From contig DATJPR010000106.1 of the NCBI GenBank assembly GCA_035506295.1, positions 1 through 14,368 on the forward strand: 14,368 nt of DNA. Reading direction: 5' to 3'. The notes below the pieces were generated by a model, which ran no database searches, was not told the DNA's origin, and saw nothing but the letters and a program-made list of their open reading frames with translations. The stretch is from DATJPR01 sp035506295 (GTDB taxonomy: Bacteria > Bacteroidota > Ignavibacteria > UBA10030 > UBA6906). A program made the translations under genes and the position numbers. Positions 1-5,691 of this stretch are shown here, in pieces (position 1 is the stretch's first letter; each line of letters opens with the position of its first letter).

Positions 1-99
1 AATCTCAACGAGCACAATCACATCCTCTTTTCCCTCGGTCACAGCGTGACAGGCGAGGCGACGACGACGGTGTACTTCGGGTATCAGGTAACCGTATAA
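1..99 (+). CDS. 3' end of a probable outer-membrane beta-barrel protein (partial)
   Basis: An open frame runs from the first base to a TAA stop at 97-99, giving 32 residues of a C-terminus whose start lies outside the window. The peptide has alternating polar and hydrophobic residues and ends in FGYQVTV. This resembles the last transmembrane strand of outer-membrane barrels and of the transporter-like family whose members end in a similar short strand with a near-terminal aromatic residue. No domain can be named from so short a piece. It converges with the minus-strand zinc-finger gene that ends at 164. The call is inferred from composition only. Confidence 0.45.
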   Translation, partial: NLNEHNHILFSLGHSVTGEATTTVYFGYQVTV

Positions 100-100
100 G

Positions 101-118
101 GATTTCGAAGATTTCGAA
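101..118. repeat. 9-bp tandem duplication GATTTCGAA x2
   Basis: Two perfect head-to-tail copies of GATTTCGAA occupy 101-109 and 110-118, directly after the stop of the plus-strand gene. Each contains the palindrome TTCGAA. It abuts a second set of tandem repeats starting at 120. Confidence 0.8.
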
Positions 119-119
119 G

Positions 120-164
120 TCTGACATGTGAGTCCGACACATGTGTCTGACATGTGTGTCTGAC
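120..164. repeat. 13-bp tandem repeat, about 3.5 copies, with palindromic core
   Basis: Copies are TCTGACATGTGAG (120-132), TCCGACACATGTG (133-145), TCTGACATGTGTG (146-158) and a partial TCTGAC (159-164). The array contains a perfect 12-bp palindrome GACACATGTGTC at 136-147 and a 7-bp stem (124-130 with 138-144) around a 7-base loop. It fills the spacer between two convergent genes, and its last base is part of the stop codon of the minus-strand gene (164-166). It could act as a structured 3' end for both transcripts or be a REP-like element. Neither role is proven. Confidence 0.75.
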
Positions 165-976
165 TACCGGTACACATTGACCCTTATCTCCCCCGGCAAT
201 CTCTCTTCGGGTATAACGCAGACGTTTTCATGTAAAGGATGCACGCTCGCGCTGCCCGCCTCGTCAACTACCGAAACCACTCCAAAGCCGCCTCCTCCCG
301 AAAGAGCGGTAACCTCCACCCGGACCTGCTCCTCCTGCCGACGGAATTTTGCTGAAAATCTCCCTGCACGCTCTGCGAAGGTTCTGGACTGACCAACCGG
401 GATGCTTGACAGCAGCACACGAACGCTGCCAACGGGAAATCGAATGATCCCTCCCTCCATCAGTGCACTCTCTAGAAGCTCCGGTTCCTGCGACGACGAG
501 GAGAATTCCGCGAAGCCATCCGCGTTGAGAACCACATGAACGCTCTCCCCAAACGAGAAGACTCCCCACGGCGGAACCGGAAATCGATCGGTCCGGAACT
601 CTGCCCGGAAATTGCTGCTCGTCCGATTACGGTGAAGGATGAGCGAACCCATCCCTGATTCAGATGACAACATCCCAATCGGCACAAATCGGTCTCCCTT
701 CAAACCTGAAGCCTGCACAAATGAAGGGTGCGCGCTCGCCTCAAGGGGAAGACGCTCCGGCGCGGGAACGATGCGCCTGAGAATACACTCCATATCCGCC
801 GACGACACTCCCCCGGCTTGATGCATCGCGTAATCAAAATCGCCAAGGAATGCCGCCAACGATTTGCAGGCATCGCACTCCTCCAGGTGATCCCTGATCG
901 CCGACCGCCGCTTCGCGTCGATCGACTCGGGGCCGGTGATGAAGCTCTCCAGTTCTCGCTCTTCGATGTGGCTCAT
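164..976 (-). CDS. zinc-finger anti-sigma-like protein
   Basis: This is a 270-residue protein starting at the ATG at 976. A longer reading starts at a TTG at 1012 and would overlap the upstream stop as TTGA. The ATG is preferred because it opens directly into the conserved N-terminal domain, although neither start has an ideal ribosome site. Residues 3-45 form a small helical zinc-finger domain with the signature H30-x3-C34-x2-C37, as in ZAS/zf-HC2 anti-sigma factors. No transmembrane segment is visible, so it should be cytoplasmic, unlike many anti-sigma factors. The remaining 220 residues look beta-rich and match no family I recognise; residues near 218-227 are glycine-rich. It is the last gene of the minus-strand run and follows the unrecognised 354-aa protein almost directly. 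An anti-sigma or sensor role is inferred from the finger alone. Confidence 0.6.
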   Translation of the reverse strand: MSHIEERELESFITGPESIDAKRRSAIRDHLEECDACKSLAAFLGDFDYAMHQAGGVSSADMECILRRIVPAPERLPLEASAHPSFVQASGLKGDRFVPIGMLSSESGMGSLILHRNRTSSNFRAEFRTDRFPVPPWGVFSFGESVHVVLNADGFAEFSSSSQEPELLESALMEGGIIRFPVGSVRVLLSSIPVGQSRTFAERAGRFSAKFRRQEEQVRVEVTALSGGGGFGVVSVVDEAGSASVHPLHENVCVIPEERLPGEIRVNVYR

Positions 977-1008
977 GTCCCTCTTCGTGTGTCCCTCCGA
1001 AACCGCCC

Positions 1009-2073
1009 TCAACGACGCTTCAATCCATTGAAGTATCTGCTTCGTGCCTGATCGACGACAAACTCTAGATGACGGCGGTGATCGTCATAATAGGCTTGCC
1101 GGTCGAGTGAACCGACATGAGCGCGGAGGATTTCAAAATACGATATCTCCGCCCCCGGCTCGGCACATAATGTGCCTTTGAGGATATCTGCCGATGCACG
1201 GATGTACTCTTTGAATAACGCGGGGGTGACCCCGTCCCGTTCGATCAGTCTGCGACGGAGTCGCGTTTCCACTTCGGCGACGATTTTCAAGACGGTGCGT
1301 TCAAAATCCTTGTCGCCTTCTTCTCCCGGACACCCGCAGCCTGCAAGATTTCTCCTCCCGGCAAGCAGGTAAGCATTTTGAATACTGACGGCGAGCGCAT
1401 TGAGCGGGAGCGCCGAACGGTATGTTGTTTGACCTCTCATCGCTTGCGCAAGATCCGGCATGAGCGCCGCCACCGTCGAACTCCTGCGCGCCTGCGTCAG
1501 GAGAAGGCGCTCGAGCATCACCGGCGGGAAAATCGGCAACGGCCGTTCGATGTCCGCGGCACCGTTGACCGTCACCCATAGCTCATCTCCCCTTCGCACT
1601 TCGTTCAGCAGTCCCGTGGAGGCGACCGAATTCCGCAGGTTCCTCCGGATGCGCTCGAGCGGAGGATACGCCTCAACAATCCGACGAACCATCTCCCCTT
1701 CCAAATGCGCGGAGATCAGGCGGCGGAGCGCAAAAAGGCAATCCTCATCCGAGCGATCCTGCGGTCCATTATGCGCGAACGCATCATCCAACCTGTGAAA
1801 CCGTTGCCGCCCGTCATCCCGTTCAAAGACATACAGCACGGCATCGAAGGCCAGATCGTCCATCGACACGCCGAGTCGGCATCCCAATGCGAGGCCGCGG
1901 GACCGTGTAGTAAGATACGATAGGGCAAGGTTGTAGCACACTTCGGCCGCGTCGCGCACGCCAGCGAGCGTCGGCGCCGGGGAGAGAACATCTGCGAGGA
2001 GTGGAGAAAGAGGTGAGGGGGAATCAGTTGGTGTATGAAACGTCAAGATGATCGAATTCCTTACGGAGAACAA
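1009..2073 (-). CDS. hypothetical protein, possible divergent sigma-like partner
   Basis: This is a 354-residue protein I cannot assign to a family. The frame opens at a TTG at 2073; an in-frame TGA lies eight codons upstream, so the start is at or inside 2073, and other non-ATG starts (TTG at 2046, GTG near 1959) are possible. Around residues 40-110 there is a helical stretch with SMDDLAFDAV followed by basic and aromatic residues. This loosely recalls region 2 of sigma-70 factors, but no region 4 helix-turn-helix is evident. The middle contains a short Cys pair (GCGC near residue 250). The C-terminal 100 residues are charged and helical, ending FNGLKRR. There is no signal peptide or membrane segment. 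It overlaps or abuts the zinc-finger gene downstream and sits 30 bp after the BFN gene, so it is probably co-transcribed. The sigma-like idea is inference from context and faint similarity. Confidence 0.6.
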   Translation of the reverse strand: MFSVRNSIILTFHTPTDSPSPLSPLLADVLSPAPTLAGVRDAAEVCYNLALSYLTTRSRGLALGCRLGVSMDDLAFDAVLYVFERDDGRQRFHRLDDAFAHNGPQDRSDEDCLFALRRLISAHLEGEMVRRIVEAYPPLERIRRNLRNSVASTGLLNEVRRGDELWVTVNGAADIERPLPIFPPVMLERLLLTQARRSSTVAALMPDLAQAMRGQTTYRSALPLNALAVSIQNAYLLAGRRNLAGCGCPGEEGDKDFERTVLKIVAEVETRLRRRLIERDGVTPALFKEYIRASADILKGTLCAEPGAEISYFEILRAHVGSLDRQAYYDDHRRHLEFVVDQARSRYFNGLKRR

Positions 2074-2103
2074 GAATCCCGTAATCGATAATCAGGGCCG
2101 GAG

Positions 2104-2700
2104 CTAGTCGCGAAGCTCCAACTTGCGTATTTCGTCCCGGAGCTGGGCGGCCTTCTCATAGTTTTCCCGCTCCAGAGCTTCCTGCAGCTGCTGGCGAAGC
2201 TGTTCCAACCGCTGCCCTTTGGACTGCTGTTGCTGGTGTGCGCCTGCCGATTTCGCCGGTGCGGCGGCCGATGTCTCGCGATGTGTGGTCTCGTCCTCAT
2301 CTTCATCGGGGACGAAGGCCGCTTCATCCATGACGCTTGCCGCAACGTAGATCTGGACGCCGCAGCGAACGGCCAGCGCAATCGCGTCACTCGGGCGCGA
2401 ATCAATCATCTGGTTGTCGATGTTCAGTTTCGCGTAGAACGTGCCGTCCCTCAGCTCGTCGATCACGATATCCGACAGTTCCGCGCCGAACGAGCTGATG
2501 ATGTTCTTCATCAGGTCGTGTGTCAGCGGCCTCGGGGGCTTGATCCCCTCCATTTCCACCGCGATCGAGTGCGCCTCCGCGGAGCCGATGATGATCGGCA
2601 GCCGGCGGTTGCCGTTCGATTCCCGAAGAATCAATGCGAATGCCCCGCCACTGTTCGGGCTTGTCGAAAGCGCCAGGATGTCTACCGCAATCTTCTCCAC
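2104..2700 (-). CDS. bifunctional nuclease (BFN/DUF151) domain protein with C-terminal UVR motif
   Basis: This is a 198-residue protein with a GTG start at 2700. Residues 1-130 form the BFN (DUF151) domain: RLPIIIGSAEA near 33-43, EGIKPPRPLTHDLM near 51-64, and the hallmark SRPSDAIALAVR at 101-112. Plant and bacterial members have been reported to have RNase and DNase activity. An acidic segment (131-140) and a Q-rich linker (155-159) lead to a UVR motif at about 164-196, the coiled-coil hairpin used by UvrB/UvrC and Clp partner proteins for protein contacts. This BFN-UVR arrangement is familiar in Bacteroidota and relatives. The gene starts 42 bp after etfA stops, so it is probably in the same transcript. 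The substrate is unknown. Confidence 0.9.
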   Translation of the reverse strand: MEKIAVDILALSTSPNSGGAFALILRESNGNRRLPIIIGSAEAHSIAVEMEGIKPPRPLTHDLMKNIISSFGAELSDIVIDELRDGTFYAKLNIDNQMIDSRPSDAIALAVRCGVQIYVAASVMDEAAFVPDEDEDETTHRETSAAAPAKSAGAHQQQQSKGQRLEQLRQQLQEALERENYEKAAQLRDEIRKLELRD

Positions 2701-2742
2701 GGCACCTGCCCTATCGTTTCCGTGTCGCGCCCGCGTCCGGCT

Positions 2743-3714
2743 TCACTGTCCCAGGGTTTCCTTGAGGCGAGAAGTCAGCTCAGGCAGAATTTCAAAAACA
2801 TCGCCGACGATTCCGTAATCCGCGATCTGGAATATCGGCGCATCCTTGTCCTTGTTGATCGCCACAATATACTTAGAGGACGACATACCTGCAAGGTGTT
2901 GCACCGCGCCGCTGATCCCGCAGGCGATGTACAGCGACGGCGAAACGGTTTTCCCCGTTTGTCCGACCTGCTCATCGTGCTGGCGCCATCCCGCATCCAC
3001 CACTGCGCGTGAAGCTCCCACGCCGCCGTGCAAAACATCGGCGAGCTCTTCGATCAGATGGTAATGCTCCGGTCCCTTCAACCCGCGACCGCCCGACACG
3101 ATGATGTCCGCCTCCGCGACATCCGGGCGTCCGCTCGCCACTTTCGTCCCGGTCACGACCGCGGCGAAGTCGGCGTCGGTCAATTCCGCGTTGAACGGCT
3201 TCACCGCGGCCGTACCGCCGGTGTTCTTGACGCTGAAGACGTTCGGCCGAATCGAGAACACCTTCACGGGCGTCTTCACTTTGATCTCGGTAATCGCTTT
3301 CCCTGCGTAGATCGGACGCGATGCAATCACATCGTTGTTCTCGACACGAAGCGCGGTGCAGTCCGCACCGAGCCCGGCATCAAGTCCAACGGCGATGCGC
3401 GGCGCGATGTCTTTTCCCATCTGTGTTGCCGAAAGAAGGACGATGTCCGCGCGACCTGCCTTCGCAGCCTGGACAATGGCGGCAGCCCAAGCGCCGCCCG
3501 CGTGCTGTTCCGTGCGCGGAGAATCGACCACGAGAACTTCGGTCGCACCGTACGCTGCAAGTTCTGCGGCAATGCCGGTCACGTTGTGCCCGATGACGAT
3601 TGCGGTGCACGTGCCGCCTGACTGATCGGCCAAAGTCCGCCCCGTTGACACCGCTTCGAATGCGGATTTCTTGAATTTCGAATCTCGCTGCTCGGCGAAG
3701 ACGAGAATGTTCAT
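2743..3714 (-). CDS. etfA: electron transfer flavoprotein subunit alpha
   Basis: EtfA carries the FAD of the soluble EtfAB heterodimer, which accepts electrons from acyl-CoA and other flavin dehydrogenases and passes them on, typically to an ETF:quinone oxidoreductase. The 323-residue length is normal. The N-terminal domain begins MNILVFAEQ. The C-terminal FAD-binding domain, from about residue 200, shows SGGRGLKG (207-214), GASRAVVDAGW (233-243), QVGQTGKTVSP (249-259), GISGAVQH (266-273), NKD (287-289) and ADYGIVGD (298-305), in the usual order. The ATG at 3714 opens the conserved N-terminus, though the ribosome site is weak. It lies 32 bp after etfB. No partner dehydrogenase or quinone oxidoreductase gene is in the window, so the electron donor cannot be named. 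Confidence 0.97.
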   Translation of the reverse strand: MNILVFAEQRDSKFKKSAFEAVSTGRTLADQSGGTCTAIVIGHNVTGIAAELAAYGATEVLVVDSPRTEQHAGGAWAAAIVQAAKAGRADIVLLSATQMGKDIAPRIAVGLDAGLGADCTALRVENNDVIASRPIYAGKAITEIKVKTPVKVFSIRPNVFSVKNTGGTAAVKPFNAELTDADFAAVVTGTKVASGRPDVAEADIIVSGGRGLKGPEHYHLIEELADVLHGGVGASRAVVDAGWRQHDEQVGQTGKTVSPSLYIACGISGAVQHLAGMSSSKYIVAINKDKDAPIFQIADYGIVGDVFEILPELTSRLKETLGQ

Positions 3715-3746
3715 GGGTGTTGTGCTCGTGCGCGGATGGTGGTGTG

Positions 3747-4496
3747 TTAAATGACTTTCGCTTCTTCGTGAAGAAGACGGATCAATTCTGGAACTGCGCT
3801 TTTGTCCGTTCCGACGATCTTTCCCGCCGACTTTGCCGGCGGCCGTTTCATCGACAGGGTCTCCACGCGCACCGTCGCGGCAGCCGCGGATTTGGTCTCA
3901 ATAGGCTTGTTCTTCGCCGCCATGATTCCTTTGAGCGACGGATAGCGCGGCTCGTTCAGCCCCTTCTGCGCGGTGATAACGGCGGGCAGTTTGACCTGGA
4001 CCGTCTCATGTCCACCCTCGATTTCCCGTTCGCACACGGCTGTCCCATCGCCTCCGACCTCCAGCTTCACGACCACATTCACGGACGGCAGACCGAGCAT
4101 CGCGGCGACCAGCGTCCCGACCTGCCCGTTGTCGTAGTCGATCGACTGTTTACCAAAGAAGATGATCTCCGGCCCGTAGGCCTTCAGCTCTTCGGCCAGG
4201 GCGAATGCCACGCCGAACGAATCTCGCACGGCATCGTCCTTCAGGTGAACCGCCTTGTCCACGCCCATCGCCAGCGCCTTCCGGAGGGTGTCTTTGTTCG
4301 CGTCGCCTCCAAGGCTGATAGCGACAACCTCTCCCGTGAACTTCTCCCGGAGCCGCAGCGCCTCTTCGATGCCGAACTCATCGTACGGGCTCAGCATGTA
4401 GTTCACGCCGGCCTTATCGATGGATACGTTGTCTCCCGCGACTTTGATTTTCGTCTCGGTATCGGGGACATGATTGATGCACACTGCGATTTTCAT
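3747..4496 (-). CDS. etfB: electron transfer flavoprotein subunit beta
   Basis: EtfB is the AMP-binding partner of EtfA; together they form the electron-carrying flavoprotein. The start is the ATG at 4496, not the longer open frame reaching 4589: the family N-terminus MKIAVCINHVPDTETK begins here, GGAGG lies four bases upstream (4501-4505), and a promoter lies inside the longer frame. The product is 249 residues, the usual size. It has the family motifs SPYDEFGIEEALRL (36-49), a DNGQVG segment (122-127), and the ETF-beta signature ending GLNEPRYPSLKGIMAAKNK (179-197). It is the first gene of the minus-strand run and diverges from rpsT. Confidence 0.97.
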   Translation of the reverse strand: MKIAVCINHVPDTETKIKVAGDNVSIDKAGVNYMLSPYDEFGIEEALRLREKFTGEVVAISLGGDANKDTLRKALAMGVDKAVHLKDDAVRDSFGVAFALAEELKAYGPEIIFFGKQSIDYDNGQVGTLVAAMLGLPSVNVVVKLEVGGDGTAVCEREIEGGHETVQVKLPAVITAQKGLNEPRYPSLKGIMAAKNKPIETKSAAAATVRVETLSMKRPPAKSAGKIVGTDKSAVPELIRLLHEEAKVI

Positions 4497-4500
4497 TGAG

Positions 4501-4505
4501 CCTCC
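4501..4505 (-). promoter_or_regulatory. ribosome binding site of etfB
   Basis: GGAGG on the minus strand, four bases before the ATG at 4496. It decides the etfB start against the longer reading frame that extends to 4589. Confidence 0.8.
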
Positions 4506-4532
4506 GCATGGATCGGGAACGGGAAGAGAAAA

Positions 4533-4561
4533 AATATACCAAGGGTGGGGACGAAAGGCAA
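4533..4561 (-). promoter_or_regulatory. sigma-70-type promoter for etfB
   Basis: On the minus strand, TTGCCT (4561-4556) and TATATT (4538-4533) are separated by exactly 17 bases. Transcription would start near 4526, leaving a leader of about 30 bases with the GGAGG site before etfB. It is arranged back to back with the rpsT promoter. This is prediction from hexamer match and spacing. Confidence 0.6.
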
Positions 4562-4576
4562 GATTCCGGCCGGGGA

Positions 4577-4605
4577 TTGATTCTCCCACCGGGATTTCTT
4601 ATATT
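4577..4605 (+). promoter_or_regulatory. sigma-70-type promoter for rpsT
   Basis: TTGATT (4577-4582) and TATATT (4600-4605) are separated by 17 bases. A start near 4612 gives a leader of about 40 bases, with AAGGA (4640-4644) eight bases before the rpsT ATG. The -35 boxes of this promoter and of the opposing etfB promoter are only 15 bp apart. Confidence 0.6.
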
Positions 4606-4652
4606 GGAAGTCCTGACGAAGTTCACTCCATCGTTGACGAAGGAAGCACGGA

Positions 4653-4907
4653 ATGGCACAGCATGCATCGGCAGAGAAGCGCGCACGAATCGCAAAACGG
4701 CGTGCAACGCGGAACGCGCAGTTGAAGTCCAGAATGCGAACGGCGATCAAGCGCGTCCGTGAGGCCAAGGACAAGGAGCACGCGCTGCCCGAGCTGCTGA
4801 AGACCGTGAAGCTCCTCGACCAGCTCGCGGCGAAGGGCGTCATCCACAAGAACCTCGCCTCAAACAACAAGTCGAAGCTCACGAGGATCGTGAACAAGCT
4901 TAAGTGA
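4653..4907 (+). CDS. rpsT: 30S ribosomal protein S20
   Basis: This is an 84-residue, strongly basic protein matching bacterial S20 over its full length. The N-terminal MAQHASAEKRARIAKRR is typical of the rRNA-binding end, followed by helices with the conserved RMRTAIKRV and, near the C-terminus, HKNLASNNKSKL (positions 66-77). S20 binds 16S rRNA at the bottom of the small subunit and helps 30S assembly. The ATG at 4653 has AAGGA eight bases upstream. It is a single-gene unit with its own promoter at 4577-4605 and a hairpin terminator at 4931-4958, and it diverges from the etf run. Confidence 0.97.
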   Translation: MAQHASAEKRARIAKRRATRNAQLKSRMRTAIKRVREAKDKEHALPELLKTVKLLDQLAAKGVIHKNLASNNKSKLTRIVNKLK

Positions 4908-4930
4908 TTTTCCCCTTCCGCGGAAAACAG

Positions 4931-4958
4931 AAAAGCCTCTTCGCGTGAAGAGGCTTTT
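4931..4958. terminator. bidirectional intrinsic terminator
   Basis: A perfect 12-bp stem (4931-4942 paired with 4947-4958) with a GCGT loop has AAAA on one side and TTTTT on the other. It can therefore stop rpsT transcription on the plus strand and the envelope run, whose last gene ends at 4981, on the minus strand. A weaker 6-bp stem (4908-4913 with 4922-4927) lies just upstream. Confidence 0.9.
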
Positions 4959-4980
4959 TCGTTTCAGACTGTTGCGGGAA

Positions 4981-5658
4981 TCATTCAAAGAACTGCTTCC
5001 GGATTAATTCCTCAATCTCCTCCATCCTCGCCGCGTATTTCTGGGCGTCCTCCGGATGCTGACTCACCAGCTTTCGATACGTCCTGAGCGCTTCGCCATA
5101 TTCCCCCTGTTGCATGAAGATCTCGGCAACGGTGGGTGAAACAATGCTGGGAGGCGTTGCTTCGGCTGCCTCCGGTGAAGGCTGCTCTTTCACTTCCGCC
5201 GGTTCTGGACGGATCGGGCCGGCGGTTTGGAGGCGCTCGGCAATCGTTTCCACGCTCGCGTCGGCCGGCGGAGGTGCTGCCTCATTGACCGCTGGCACAG
5301 CCGGTGGCGGGTCAGGTGGCGTCGACGGCGGCGGAGCGGCAGGCGGCGCCTCTTCCTGCGTCATGGATTGTTCGTACGACTGGGCCTGTGAAAGCTGCAG
5401 GCGCGCGAGCGTTTCCTTGACCACGGGGGCGTCGGGGAGGACCGCCTCGGCTTTTCGTGCGGCGAGAAGGGCATCGAGCGGTTTGCCTGAGGCTTCGAAG
5501 CAGCGGCACAGCAGGAGCAGACCGGTAGGATACCATGGATAGCGGTCCACACCCGCCTGTGCAAGATTCAGCGCCCGATCATGGTCGCCGGACTCAAGAA
5601 GTCTGCTGACCTCCCGTGCGAAGCCTGGGTCGACACTTTCAATGGATCCCTGTATCAT
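4981..5658 (-). CDS. tetratricopeptide-repeat protein with proline-rich linker
   Basis: This is a 225-residue protein starting at an ATG with GGAG six bases upstream (5665-5668). Residues 10-90 look like two TPR units (SGDHDRALNLAQAGVDRYP, then a second with LDALLAARKAEAVLP). Residues 100-170 are a low-complexity Pro/Ala/Glu linker. A further TPR-like hairpin sits at about 175-220 (IFMQQGEYGEALRTYRKLV). No signal peptide or membrane segment is visible, so it is probably cytoplasmic, acting through protein contacts. It is the last gene of the envelope run and ends 23 bp from the bidirectional terminator. An exact sigma-54 promoter match lies 38-53 bp upstream of its start, so it may be switched on separately from the rest of the run. 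The partner is unknown. Confidence 0.85.
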   Translation of the reverse strand: MIQGSIESVDPGFAREVSRLLESGDHDRALNLAQAGVDRYPWYPTGLLLLCRCFEASGKPLDALLAARKAEAVLPDAPVVKETLARLQLSQAQSYEQSMTQEEAPPAAPPPSTPPDPPPAVPAVNEAAPPPADASVETIAERLQTAGPIRPEPAEVKEQPSPEAAEATPPSIVSPTVAEIFMQQGEYGEALRTYRKLVSQHPEDAQKYAARMEEIEELIRKQFFE

Positions 5659-5691
5659 GGCAATCTCCGAGAAGGATTTCGGGCATCCAAG

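Noticed and set aside
141..392. An 83-codon plus-strand frame starting in the 13-bp repeat array
   Set aside because: It is antisense to the zinc-finger gene, starts inside tandem repeats and has no ribosome site.
1162..1176. Perfect palindrome GGCACATAATGTGCC, also a weak sigma-54-like match on both strands
   Set aside because: It is inside a coding gene, the -12 part is mismatched (TGTGC instead of TTGC), and it is not upstream of any start.
2230..3012. A 260-codon plus-strand open frame
   Set aside because: It is antisense to the BFN gene and the end of etfA; it has shadow composition only.
3717..4499. A 260-codon plus-strand open frame
   Set aside because: It is antisense to etfB and no motifs are seen; the etfB protein matches its family over the full length.
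4497..4589. N-terminal extension of EtfB
   Set aside because: The extra 31 residues are unlike the family and cover the promoter and ribosome site; the ATG at 4496 is the start.
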